Source: Acridotheres tristis (Eukaryota > Chordata > Aves > Passeriformes > Sturnidae). Taken from it: DNA of 64,000 nt. Below the pieces are notes generated by a model that was not told the origin of the DNA, searched no databases, and saw only the letters and a list, made by a program, of their open reading frames with translations. Where the stretch lies: the NCBI GenBank assembly GCA_037013685.1, contig CM072884.1, positions 109,098,048 through 109,162,047 of the forward strand, given 5' to 3'. A program made the translations under genes and the position numbers. Below are positions 22,106 through 34,700 of the stretch, piece by piece (the first letter of the stretch is position 1; each line of letters opens with the position of its first letter).

Positions 22106-24425
22106 CTCTTTCAAATGCCTTTCAATTTAGACACCTGAAATCAAGGGCTAAGTCCATCTGCCCAGATGTGTTCAGGCAATTGCAAACAATTCTAGCCCAG
22201 AAGCTGTGGTAGCTACATTTGTTCAGCACAGTGTTACAGATAAAAAAGTCCTTTTCCACCTCCTTTTCTCCCCATAAAATTTCACCTGGGACCCAAAAAT
22301 AACCTTCCAGATAACAGAAATTGGTACATTGCCACAAAATGTTTCCACTTCAACAGTTAGCACTTCTGGCAAAAAACAACCCCGAACCTATTTAGTGAGG
22401 AATTTCAAAGAAGCTGTAATGAATTACTTAACTAGGCTCCCCAGGCCTTGCTCGTGGTTCAGTAAATGTGCTGATCTCTGCCTGATGGCATTTGGCTTAG
22501 TTTTTGTATCCCTGAAAAATAAACAGAAGGTTTGCCAGTGGCTTTGGTGAGAACAGATTGAGGCTATAAAGAAATCAAGACAATTTCCTTCTGGAAACCG
22601 GTAGCTTTCTGTTAATAGAGGAATCCAGAGGAAGAGAAAGCAGCATGACCTGTGGAAAGATTTCATTATCTCAAAGCATCCAGCCTTTTGAAAAGGAGGA
22701 CGTGTAATTAAAATGCAGAGATTGAAAAGAAAATATCTCTGAGTGTGCACAGTAGCAGCCCTGGAAGCAGCTTCCATGGGCCAGGAGAGGAAGGCAGGGA
22801 AATGGCAATGGGCACTGAGCCACAAAATCCTCTGAAAGGTGGAAAGTGAGGGTTGCGCTGTGCACTCTGCCTGGAGTCCAGCAGGATCAGTGTCCAGCAC
22901 CAGCTTGGCTTACACACTCTGGTTGGTGTGCATTTTCTAGGGAGAGTCTGATGAGGATATGAGAAAAGAAGGATATTTTTTCTAAGGTCCTCTGCATCTA
23001 TTTTCAATGAAAAAAGGAAGCAAGAAAACCTGCAGCTGCTGAATGTCCTGGGTGTATAAAATCCAGGACTGATGGTACAGTTTTTTGCAACTCTTTTCTA
23101 GCCTCATTTTGCACTAAAAATACATTATACCATTTCCTAAAAGGTTTCACGAATGCTTCTAGTGCACCAGGAAGAGAATAATTCTCTTTATCCTGACTAA
23201 AAAAGTCTCAGTTCCTCATTAACCTTTTTAAAGGATGTGATCTCCTGTAGTTCTGCAGAAGAGATGTTGCCTAGCTGGGGTGTTCTTGTTTCCTGTTATT
23301 TCATAGCTCTACGGGGAAATAAATGGGGTTTCGAAGAAAAAGAAAGGAAGTGAAAATGGCAAGGGAACAACAGAAGCATCTCTATTATTTTTCTACACCA
23401 GGTTACCTCTAAATTGCTGTGCCATTGCCTCAGGTTTAAAGAAACCCAAGGGGAAATCAAGCAATTCACACACAGTCCCAACTGCTGCATGAGATTGTGT
23501 CTGAATCAGATGGTATTTAAAGCCCATTATAGACTGAGTGTGATCACACATGCTCAGGCATTCATATCATTTTTGCAGCAACATGAGAGGAGCCATGAGC
23601 CCACAGATGTACTCAGAGCAGGAGAACAGCAAGGTGACCTCACTCCAGCATCCCAGAGCTCCAGGAAGGGGCAGCTGGCCCTCACCACAAGGCAGAACTG
23701 CACAGAGGGAGCTCCCTTCACCTCACAGATCCTTCACCACCTCAACTTCAGGACCCCTGAGAAGAGCTCAGGCCTGCCAAGTCCTCCTGTTCAGCCCATG
23801 GGCTTCACATAAACCAGGTAGATGCTGTGATTCAGTTACTTCTGGTATTATTCTCAGTCAGTCCTCTTCCACAAATGCACCTCCATCACCTACTGAGACC
23901 CCCTTATTCAGCAGCAATGGGGTCTCAGCTCATCTTCAGGACCTCTCTTGCCCTCCCAGGGACATTTTACTGGCAGTCTACCACACCTCTGAGCCCCAGG
24001 AGACATAACCATGACTGGCAGAGATGGCTTTCCTGTTCCACTTCCAACCTCATCCTCAAGCTTTTCACTCACTTGGCTTCCTCCCTCCAGCACCCAAAGC
24101 AGTTTCCTAAGCCAGTCTGGGAATGATTTGTAGGAAGAAGTCACTCCTGACTGACACACGAGCAGAGGTTGAGCTGTGTGCTGTTTCCCAAGCCAATTGC
24201 TGGCTGTAAACAGCTCTGTGAAGGGAGGGAGGTGACAGAGGCCAGGCAGCCTGACCCTCACCTGAGCTGCACAACCAGACAATTAGCCAGAGTGTGTCAC
24301 ACATCTCCAATCTGCACACAAAGGTATTTTACCTAATAACTTCCTGTGTGAAGCAAATGGACCAAATAATTAAAGTACCATGAGCAATCTTACTATCGAT
24401 GCGATTTTTCTATGTTTTCTTCAAG
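22106..24425. other. Non-coding DNA; GC-richer part 23550-24280 with unrecognised frames
   Basis: A plus-strand frame from an ATG at 23550 runs 152 codons to 24008 and is Ser/Pro-rich. Overlapping frames on both strands are also open. A minus frame (22424-22900, first codon GTG) is 158 codons. No domain or known family is visible in any of them. Lengths are within what chance allows for this composition. Confidence 0.5.
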
Positions 24426-24507
24426 CGCTCATCAAATATTAGTAAATGGTATTCCAGCAATAAAACAAAAAACAACAACAACAAAAAAAACAACGAACTT
24501 CCAAAAG
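24426..24507 (+). other. Candidate 82-bp exon (splice-site pair), plus strand
   Basis: TTTTTCTATGTTTTCTTCAAG ends at 24425 as an acceptor with a long pyrimidine tract, and CCAAAAG|GTAAGT at 24507/24508 is a near-perfect donor. One frame is open across the interval and reads Asn/Lys-rich peptide because of an A-rich simple stretch at about 24463-24494. The A-rich part is more likely simple-sequence drift than coding. No transcript evidence. Confidence 0.18.
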
Positions 24508-25499
24508 GTAAGTGGACATGCTGTTTCCAAAAAGTGCTTTCCCACCTTCTTTCAGCCATTAGAAACCAGAGTGCATGGAGGATGCTCATGGACACCCAGC
24601 AGAGCTGTCCCTTGCCTGTAGCTCCCACCCAGGGCAGGCTGAGGGGAAATGCAGCAACCGGAGCAAGGAGCTGAATGAATCACAACAGAACCCAACCCAA
24701 ACACTTCAAGCTGTATTTTTTTATGGCTGTAGCTCATACTTCCTCTCTAGCTTCACTATTCCAGTCTCTTACAGCAGGACATTGTCTTATATTATAAATA
24801 CATGTTTACTATCCACGGTCAAAGTAGAAGTGAATAATGTTTGATTTTCTCTCTAGCCAATAGGCATCTGCTGCCTAGGAAGTGATCAGTGAAGTGATAA
24901 AGCTTAATCAGAGTTGTATTGTATATTATGAGAAGAGTCACATATCAAAGCTGTGTTCTGAGGTTTCCAATCTGAGCTATTTACTTGATTGTATATCTTT
25001 CTTGGTCTTGAAAGGACTCCTAAAAAGCCTAAATCTTACCAAGCTGTTCACTTTCTCGACATCCTATGGCTTTGTGTGGTTTTTGTATAAATAAAAACAT
25101 AAAATATTTGTAAAAGATCAGAGATGTTGTCCTGTAAAAACACACAGAGCGTGTGGAGCCAAATTCCAGAAACAATGACAGTATATTTTTTAAAATGGAA
25201 CTCCTGAGGGTTTTGTTGACTAAACACACATATAAAGCTGAATAATTTTAGTACCTTTTGAATATTTAAAATATTAATTTTTTTTAAAAAAAATGAAAAA
25301 GGTCAGAAGCAACAAAACACCTAATCCTTTGCATATACTTTTAATGAAACCAGTATCTCATCCTGGTTGTGTTCTTATGTTGTTTTTGAAAAATGGAAAT
25401 AATTCCTGCTAACGGGCACAACTGAAAATTAACTGTTCAAGCTCAAATGAGTGCCAAGAACAGACCATAAAATGGGAAAAAAAGAAAGAGCACTAATTA
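24508..25499. other. Non-coding AT-rich DNA
   Basis: A perfect T8A8 block lies at 25278-25293, next to other AT palindromes. No frame or mobile element recognised. Confidence 0.6.
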
Positions 25500-26067
25500 T
25501 TTTATTTGTCTCCTAAAACCAAACTAACAAGTAAAAGCCTTTAAAGAACACCGGTCAGAAATACTGATATCAAAGGAAAAGACTGCTGATAATCCTGGAT
25601 TCATTTGCAATGATTTATTCCATATTTTATTGCACAATTTATAAAAGAGAATTGCAGCAATCGGAGCCCTTGCATTGCTACAAGAGATTAAAAGATTTTC
25701 TTATCAGACAACTCAGAATTGTGATGATTCACACCTTCATTATTTCTTGAAACACTCCAGCTTCCTCCAGAAGGTACAGCAAAGGTTTTGCATGACTACA
25801 TCCCTTAAACCAAACAGTGCTCCTGTCATTTTCCCACGGTGCTCAGAACAAGCTAGAGGTGAAAGAGTAACTCTTTTAAGCCAGTTAAACAACCGTCATT
25901 ATTTTAAAATAAATGAAGAGGGGCCGAGTTATTTACGACTCTGTGCTCATGTTTTATGCATGCCTTACCTCGGAGACATTCGATAGCCCCCCACAACACT
26001 TTGTTGGCTCTAATCTTCAACAAGGGTTTGCCAAGAAGGACACATTGGCCTCTTCACATTGAGAAAG
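25500..26067. promoter_or_regulatory. Possible conserved non-coding block with retained CpGs
   Basis: AT-rich motifs (ATTTGCAATGATTTATT near 25605) sit beside isolated CpGs (ACCGGTCAG near 25550, CATTCGATAG near 25977). A plus frame is open from 25675 to 25986 (103 codons, first codon TTG or CTG type) without recognisable homology. On the minus strand GAG|GTAAGG at 25969/25968 is a fair donor. The mix suggests constrained sequence, but this is inference from texture alone. Confidence 0.15.
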
Positions 26068-27625
26068 GTGAGATTTGGAGACACAGTGGTCACAAGACAA
26101 ATGGGAAGACACTGGAAAATCATTTTTGCTGCCAGGGTTTCCACACAAGCGTAAAACCTGGGTCAGGGAGAGTCTTTCCAGTTAAAAGTGAGTGCCAGTC
26201 CTTCTCACTGCCAGGTCGAATCAAGGATACGCCCAGCCTCGCTGTGCAGGGAGGAGAGCCAGAAGGAGAATGAGATACTTGCAAGGAATTTCTTGACATC
26301 AGCAAAGAGGAGCCATCATACCCACAGAGAATTTTGTGGGATTCCCCAGCCAGCCATTAGCACAGACCAGACTGGCCTTCAGGGTCTGCAAAAGAGATAG
26401 AAACTCAGACCCAGAGTAAGCACCTGGAACGGTGAGGGGTGGTCCAGGGGAGACCTTTCTGCTTTGCAAACAGTTTTCTGGAGAACAAGAGGCCTGAGCA
26501 GCTGTGCTTGAGAACCAGCTGAACCCAAATGCCTTGTTCTTCACAATTGCTCCACAGCATCCTCATGTGAAATTATATTTTGGTTCTGTAACAGGTAGAT
26601 ACCTTCTCCAGATTTGGCTTTTACCAGGAACATCAATCCTGCCTTGGTAAAACCAGGGGAGGGCACCCATTGCCTTGCAAAGAATGATGAGGGGCTGTGT
26701 TACAAGTCCCGACTTAAGGACTGTGTGTTTTAACCCCACATTGCCCCATTAGGAACCTCAAATATGCCCCCAAAGAAGTCAAGCAGCACCTCTTTTCTTT
26801 TGTGATCTCTCCCACTAAGCAACACTGGGAAGAATTTAGGTTGGATACTGGCAGTCACACTGGAGATGATGCCCAGACCCAGGGCTGACATGCTTTGTCC
26901 TGCACACAGCCCTGCAGCAGGAAGGCTGAAAGGTCTCCCTGTCCCTACAGCACACATACATGCTCTGTTCAGGAGGCTGCAGCTCCGCTTTGAACACAGA
27001 ATGTGCACAACTACACATAAATTGGTGTCCACTGATATTTCCACTGCAATGTCTGATTTGTGTGGCTTATGGAGACTTGGAGTGAAGCAAATAAAAACAC
27101 ACCTCTGTATCCCCTTCTACCCTGAGAACCCAAAAAAGGCCCTTCAGTGACTTTCCAAACTCCATTTAAACTTTCTTTTTAACTGAGTTTCATGGGTGAG
27201 ATATTTAATAGAATGTGACCCCCCTAGCTCATTTAGCTTTGTAGACAGTGTATTGTGCTTGAGTCTCTCATCCATTCATGCCCTTGTATTACCTCATAAA
27301 GGTATTTTTTAGAAATAAAACATGAATAGGGAGATTTTTTTTTCCAACCTTAGCGATTAGCTGGAGATTAGAATTCAATTGAGCAGTTTAGTTAAATATG
27401 GGTTTGTGTGTGTTGATATGGCTCCCCATTGTCACTGCAGGTATGAGAGGTTTGGCAGTTTCCCAGCTTGGCTCTCCAGTGGGGGTTTGTAGCAGTGCAA
27501 AAAGCAGAGTCCCACCTTTCAGTAAAATAAAATGAAATACTTCTCAGAAAATGCTTATTGAAATCTTGCCAGTTTTAAGAGAGAAACATTTGCATGAAAT
27601 GTATTGTTTGTTCCAAAGCTTCACC
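26068..27625. other. Non-coding DNA, no gene seen
   Basis: Frames below about 105 codons on both strands, none recognised. No interspersed repeat identified. Confidence 0.6.
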
Positions 27626-27687
27626 TTTTTTTTTTTTTTTCTGGACAGAAATGTCTGGTTTGACTTGATTATATATATACATATATA
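27626..27687. repeat. T15 tract and (TA)n microsatellite
   Basis: Fifteen T at 27626-27640, then about 30 unique bases, then an interrupted (AT)n run at 27670-27687. The T tract plus CTGGACAG (to about 27648) would serve as a splice acceptor, but no donor follows nearby. Confidence 0.85.
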
Positions 27688-30600
27688 GTTGGGGGTTGTT
27701 CCCCCTTCAAGCTAGCTCTGAGGAAACAATATTAGAAGAAAAAATAATTAGGGAAGCCAACAGTCAGCTGCTTTCTCTGAAGAATATTGGGCAGATGACA
27801 AACCCACTACAACATTTGGCACACTATTTATGGGCAGGAAATTTTAACAGAGAAATGAGAAATGACACTCTGCAAATCATGCTGAAGCTCCATGAAAGTT
27901 TTTCCTGCTAAAACTGAAGGACCATAATGACAGACAGACAAAAATGAACTTCTGTGCTTTCTCCTTGTCATGATGGTAACTCATATTTTTCTTAGTGTGA
28001 GATATCTCTTTTTCTGAGCAGTGACAACATTTATAAATGGTACTCTAAATGAGAAAGATCTTTGGAATAATCTTTTCCAAGTTAGCCTAGCATTACCAAT
28101 AAAATACCTCTGATTTGAAGAAAACATGTAATTTGAGAGGGTTTTTTCCCCTGCTGGTGTAACTCCTTTGCTCTTTTAACTCCCAAAACCACAAAAAATG
28201 CTCTCAGAAATATTCCCAGCTGCTCAGGTCATGCTCAGCTGTGCTGATACCCGTTTACAGCGAACACGTTTAGCACATTAAGCCTTGATTACATGACAAA
28301 ATTGGAGTCAAACAAGCATCTCCCCATGCATTAGGGAACTGCACAGCTACAGTAAGTCCTGAGGCATGACAGTGGAAGACCCACTTGCTAAATACACAAA
28401 GTAGAGGCAAAAAACCCCCAAAGCTCTCTGAGTGTCCCCCATGGAGCAGCCAGCACAGGGTGCAGAGGGGCAGCAGGGTGGTGCAGTCACTGCAGCTGAG
28501 GGATGGTCCTGTGACATTTCTCTGTCCTCTGCCACAGCTCTGCTCTGCTCCTGGAAGTCTGACCTTGAGCTCATGAAAGCAGGAGCAGAAAAGACATCTC
28601 CATTTCATTAATGCCAGACTCTGAAGGGGTGAGATGAAGTAAACACAGATGCACCGACGGAGTGCAGAGCAAAGCCCTGCTTCCCAAAGACAGGGATCAC
28701 AGCTGGTGTCCTGTTACAAACTCTGCACCAAGAGATCCTTCCTGCCAACATCTAAGCCATGGCAAGGAAGAGCAATGATGCAGGTTCAGCCCTGTGTGCC
28801 ACCAGAAACCTGACTTCACACTCTTGTCTCCTCTATGACCTGACTAACCTAGCAAGTGACAGCCTTGTTATAAATATCCAAGAATCATGAGGTGGTCACT
28901 TTCCCACTGTCACAGCTAATTAACTTCTAGGAATAACTATGGGAACTATTTCACTTTGCCATCCCAAACATGAGCCTGGAGTGAACGTGTGTATCTGAGT
29001 GAATTGGCTGAGAAAAAACACCCCTCTGTTAAACAGCAGGGCAGGTATAAAATATTGTGGGTATGTGCCATGTATTCAAGGCTCTGCAATTTGCTAAAAG
29101 CAGCACCAAGATTTACAACACAACTTTCAATCACTTCCATCACAATTTCAATCTCTTGCACATGGCAATTTTTGTGGACAGAGGAGATATCAAAGAGTTC
29201 ATCTGTGTACAAGCCTCAAAAAGTGACTGCATTCCTTAAAAAATAGAAGTGTATATTAACTGTCATTTCAGTTTAGAAAAATCTAGGCATAACCTCATAA
29301 TTAGGAACAGCTAAATTGCCTACTCTTTAGTCAATGGCACAAGGAGAAATTTATTTTGTTTAATAAACTGCTCTTAATGATTACTGTTTGTTTGCTTCCT
29401 AAATCTCAGAGTAATCATGTACTGCAAGTGGAAAATGCTGCTGAGGAGGTTTGTCTCCTGAGCTTAAATGACAAAAAAATCTCTTCAGTTTTCCAGTTTG
29501 AGGGAAGCTTTTCTCCATAGCCCCTCACCATTGATCTGTGAGCCTCGTGCCAGCTCCTGGTCAAAAAAGGGGACCTTGATTTATGGGTGTGGAGGGCAGC
29601 CAAGAACATGAAACCAGCACCTATATCTCGGGACACAAGAAAGCTGTAAACTGGCTGGATATAGAGCAGCAATTGTTTTATAATAATTGTCCACCATACC
29701 TGCATCCTGTTCCTGTTCCAGGAGTTTACAATGGATCAATGTACCCAAAGTGTTTATACCCAGATGAACCTGGGGCAACCCAGTTCAAAAGACTTTTCTT
29801 TCCCTCCTCTGGAATGACCCCAAAAAATGGAATTTGTTCTCCCTTCAGAGAGGGATTACAAAAAAAAGCAACCATCTCTTTCCCATTCTGCCCATGTGCT
29901 GGAGCACAGGAAGGACAGCACAGATATGAGGAGGGAGGTCACATCATTCATGATTTCCCTTTTGCAGAAGATTTTGGAGCTGCAGGGTGCCTTTCCAGAC
30001 AGCTTTCCAGGAACTGCCAGCTGGAATACCAATGCAGAGAAGCCATGCTTTGCACAGAGACATATGTGCTCTCACACACATACATAAAGCCTCTGAACTC
30101 ACTGCAAGAAAGGTTTTACCCCAACAGTAGGATCAGTCAGGTGTGGAAATTACCTTAATGCAAAGTCCATGTGAAGATCAGCCCCTTCTATTTTATGGTG
30201 GTAGCAAGGTGATCCCACTCACAGCTGGGACAAATGCTATTGCTTCCACATCACTATCTGGTGGCAAAAGCTATTTTAAATTCATAGACAGAAAAAAACG
30301 ACAGAGCTGAGAGGTTGAAGTTAGAGTGAGCCAAGAGTAGGAAGTGCTGTACATTGTATCCTAGAAACAGCTTTCAGTTCCTCGGTCCTTTTCAGTTATT
30401 CATTGTACAGGGGAGGTTGGAAGAAGTGGTGCAGATAAAGTAGATATCAGCTGAATTTTTGCCAGGTGGTCATTAATCCCTAAAATTTCAATCTTATTTT
30501 CATTAAAATTTAACAGCAAAGACTACAGAAGCACAGCTGAGTTTGAGCTTCAGGAATGTGTTTATGTGTACATGGGTGGGAAAAAACAATAGCTGGATGG

Positions 30601-31731
30601 AACAGCCTGAGATATTCCCTCACCTACAGTGCAGAAGGATGAAATTATATCATGAGCTTTTTGTCTGTAGTTTACACCAAGAAAACACATGTGTGAAAGA
30701 CTGAACACATTATGATTCAGGAAGCATCTCTTTACCCAGATGAAGATGGGGATGATTTTCTCCAAAGAAAAAAAATGGAATTTTTTCCTCATTATGAAAG
30801 AGAATCTTGTCGTGATTTAATGGTCCTATGAGAAAGAGTGCTTTGCCTTTGAGAGTCAAACAAAGCTGAGTGAGAATCCAGAAGATTTAAAAGTAACCTT
30901 GGAATGATATGCAGATGCTGTTTAAGATGTAGATATGCCTGAAAAAATATCCAGCTCCTCCTTAAAAATCCTCTACCTTCCAAAACATATATCAAGCTTA
31001 AAATGGAGCAAAAGTTCTGCATATCCTTAGTGAAATCTAAAGTGACAAGGAATTCACCTGTTTTCTCTCCCCTTTGGAACCAAGTCAAGATTGCTTTGGT
31101 GAGAGGAGCTAGCATGTTTTGCAAGTTTGTATCATATCCAGTGGGGAGCCGGTCATTAAAAAGGCATCATTCTTTTGGGGTTTAGCTTTATCCAAGGCTG
31201 AGCCTTCAGATAGAATTCCAGTCTGTAGGAGGGGAGGAAAATCTAATTGAGCAAAAGGAGAAAAATGTAGCTTGCAAATTCAGAACTATTCCATCAAAGA
31301 TAACTAGATCATCTTTTTCATAGCAGGAATTAGAAGTGACAGATGGCCTTGCTGCTGAACCAAAGGTGTAGAAGTCCTGAGATTCAATCTGTATTTCTGG
31401 CTCTGAAACAGATTTCCTGTGCAAGATAGGGTAAAAAAGCAGCATTTTAGTAATGGCCAGCTTCTGCAGACTTTATCTGAAACAGATAAACCCTGATTTT
31501 TAGAAGAGTGGTCTGTGAGCCCCATTTTACTTTCTATGGGAGGGGCGATGTAAAGGCACTGTGGAAGAGACAGTTTCTTTCTCACAGATTGGATTTTAAA
31601 AGCTGAAAATTTAAAAATGCAAAAGCAGTGCCAAATCTTGAAAACTCTGACCAACGCTGTTTCTGAGTGGTGGGTTTACATCTGTGAAATAGAGACATTT
31701 ATCCCCTTTCAAAATTCCTGTGCATGCACAG
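27688..31731. other. Non-coding DNA; one 191-codon plus frame of unknown nature
   Basis: From an ATG at 29583 a plus frame runs 191 codons to 30158. It has scattered Cys and aromatic residues but no motif I recognise, and minus frames overlap its start. By a rough estimate from stop-codon frequency, a frame this long is close to the longest expected by chance in 64 kb over six frames. Nothing else notable. Confidence 0.45.
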
Positions 31732-31792
31732 GAAAATACGACCTCAGACAAGACAAACAGAGCAGAGGTAACACCAATGACAATACCTACAG
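31732..31792 (+). other. Candidate 61-bp exon (splice-site pair), plus strand
   Basis: An acceptor ending CATGCACAG at 31731 (moderate pyrimidine tract from 31702) and a strong donor CTACAG|GTAAGA at 31792/31793 bracket 61 bases. The frame starting with the first base is fully open and reads a Thr-rich hydrophilic peptide beginning ENTTSDKTNRAEV, with an N-glycosylation-type NTT. Such Thr-rich short exons occur in extracellular stalks of membrane proteins, but I cannot assign a gene. May be a pseudoexon. Confidence 0.18.
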
Positions 31793-34700
31793 GTAAGACA
31801 CCTTTTACATTTTCAATTACATAAGCCTGCCTTCAATTAAACCTCATCAACTTTGTTCACATGAACTGAAATTGCCTATTATGGTGCTGAATTGCATTAA
31901 GCGTTGAATTTGAATTTTATTTCTGTATGCAGATATATTTTTAGTTGGCTTATGCTTTTCACTCGTTTCTGAAAATGGTAAATTGACTTCACTTTTTCTC
32001 TAACATTAAAATAAATACCACCCTAAAACTAGAACTCTCCAGCAACTCCGTGCTTTTGACCAGAAATTAAAGTTTAGCAAAAATGTAGATTAAAACAGTG
32101 CTGATATTTGCAGCCTCTGAGAAAATCTGCTCAGGTTGTTGTGTACAAGACTCAGAGGTCCCAAAATGCTCACACACAGCCACAGCTGATGGGGTTGAAC
32201 AGGACATCCCTGCCCTGACATCTTCCAACAAGCTGGGGATGCTGCAGCACGGAGCAGAGGAGGTGGAAGTGATTTCTGGTTCACTCTGGTTGTTCCCATC
32301 CCTGAGGAGGAGGAGGAGAATTCCAGCTGACATGGGAAAGGAGCTGGGGAGAGGATGAGGAAGAGAGGGGCTGAGGGGGAGCAGCTCAAACTGCAGAGGA
32401 GAGGAATGGAAACCTTCAATGAGGACAAAAGGTCTGTACAGAGAAGGCAGCACCTGTACAAAGAAAGGTGCAAAATGAGTCAGCTGGGAAGAGAGTGAAA
32501 AACTAAACTGAGACCTGCACTTCTCCATCATCACCATGAATCACAAAAAACCCCCATGGGCTTCTCCATCGAGTTCCCAAATAACCTCCTGGCTGATCAG
32601 CCTGTTACCCTAATTGGTAAAGATCTCTGCTTGGCATCTAAATTCTAAAACTGTTAAGGGAGCACAAAGGCATAAATTTAACTCCAGATGATGGATTGCG
32701 TTTTATCATTTTGCTGCATTTTAAACTGAGCATTTTTGGGGAAAAGAAAAGGTTGTGAAATCAAGTTCTGTAAGAATTTAGTCAATGCTAGGATTCTTGT
32801 GCAGATTTAATCTGACATATCAAATGTGTATTTTGACACTGTCTTCATTCTTTAGGTATCTGAAAGTTACATGATCTCACATTATCATTTATACTGAAAT
32901 TTTTTCTTCCCAAGTTCATGTTTTTTATGTATTTTCTAGCATGAAAACTGCACAAATGGCATGTAAAATTCCTAGGACATATTTGGTGAAAATCAGCTTC
33001 TACTGCTTTATATGAATTACCTTCTTCTTTGCTTCATATGTTTTCTGAATTCTGAATTCCAAAGCAAAAAGAAAAACCCAGAACAAAAATTTCCTTTTTT
33101 TATTTTTACAGCAATAAATAAAGAATTCTTTCTATCTGTGCAATTATTAGGAAACAATACTCTTCGAAATAACAAGTAAAAAATTACATGATAAATTAAT
33201 GGAAAATAAAAGTACAGTCTCCTGCCTCCTCATGATACTTCGCTATATTGTCAGGGAGAAGCTGAGCATTTGCTGCCCTCAAGTGGTGTCCTATTTTTTT
33301 TTTCCTACAAGCATTCACAGCGATGCTTCATCCTTTTAATAGCTTAAGTTCAGAGCTGGGGTTTTTTGAAAGAAAATGGAAAGCTTGGAGCAAACAGAAT
33401 TCAGCTTTGATTCACAAAATATGTGGTTTAAAATGTATTTTTTTTTTCTCTTTAAATATTAGAGAAATCTTTGTTTTGGATATGCTTCATCTCTGCTCTA
33501 CTGCATTATAGGAAAGGAGACTGACATACACAGCCTCACAAAGTGTGGACTCTAAAAGACCTAAATGTTGTTGATTATTCTTTTTGTGGCTTTGAGTTTT
33601 GGGCTGTGCAAAACAAACTGAAAAATACAGCCTGAGAAAAATGTTATTGCTTAAGAAGGCAATTGTAATGGGGAAAAATTGAGTTTGTCATATCTTTATT
33701 GAAGATCGTGTTGAATTATCGACAATGGGCTAAACATGAGTCAGGGAAAATGGGATTCCTATCACACTTTAGAAGTGGATTATAACTGACTCAGGAGCTA
33801 ATTCAGCTGCAGCTCAAAGACAGCTGGGTCAGATTCTAACTCAGCTGAAATGAGCAATAAGAATTGTGTCTTCACACTGCATTACAAGAGAAAATACACT
33901 CTGTCCAAATATACTCCAAACAGAAACCTTCTGTAACAACACACGTGCCTTGTTGCAATCTTCACCTACATTTCCAAACCAGCACCAATTCCTATTGACT
34001 GCAGGGCTTTCAAGAGGTCCCTGGGCTGGAGTTTGTCGTACTCACTGAATAAAACTATTCATTATTTATACCCTGAATCCAGGAGCATCGAGGATGTGCA
34101 GAACTGCCCTGTTCCTCAGTTTTAATGTGTGTCATCAGAGCATTCAGGGGCCGTGCGTGCCAGGTCCCAGGGTGGTGTTTCAGACAGGCACAAAGCAAAC
34201 AGATGGTGCCTCAAGGATCATGCACACTCTCGGTTACAAGGAAATGCAACAACCAAGCATAATGCAAAACTGGGGAATAGGGCTGGGACAAAAGGAGTGA
34301 GGAGAGCAAGTTCCACATGGTTCGCCACGTCTTTATGCAACAAAAAACATCTGCATATTAACATGAAATAACAGCTCTGGATGCATTTATGTTTTCCTCC
34401 CTCCCCAATTTTGTCCCAGTGTCCCTGTCCCCCTGACATATGTTGCAATCCTATTGTGAAACCAGTAATTTTCTGAAATATCTGAAAAATAGCAGGTGGG
34501 CATGACACGAAAAGGCTGAACACCATCATTTGGGACAGATTCCAAAGGAGATGTGTATTGCACACACTAAAGGCGGGGGGGAGGAAGGGAAAGATAAAAA
34601 GGACGGTAAACAAAGCAGACTTTTCTATTTCCTTCCAAGATCATACATACCCTGAACTAGGAAAGCTGCATCCTCTTGGACTGCCACCTGGACAACCCTT

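Noticed and set aside
29583..30158. 191-codon plus-strand frame from an ATG
   Set aside because: No motif or family recognised and overlapping frames are open; a rough estimate puts this length near the longest expected by chance. A tblastn hit with frame conservation would change this.
32067..32537. 156-codon minus-strand frame from an ATG
   Set aside because: The strand is C/T-rich, so stops are scarce and the product is Ser/Pro/Leu low complexity.
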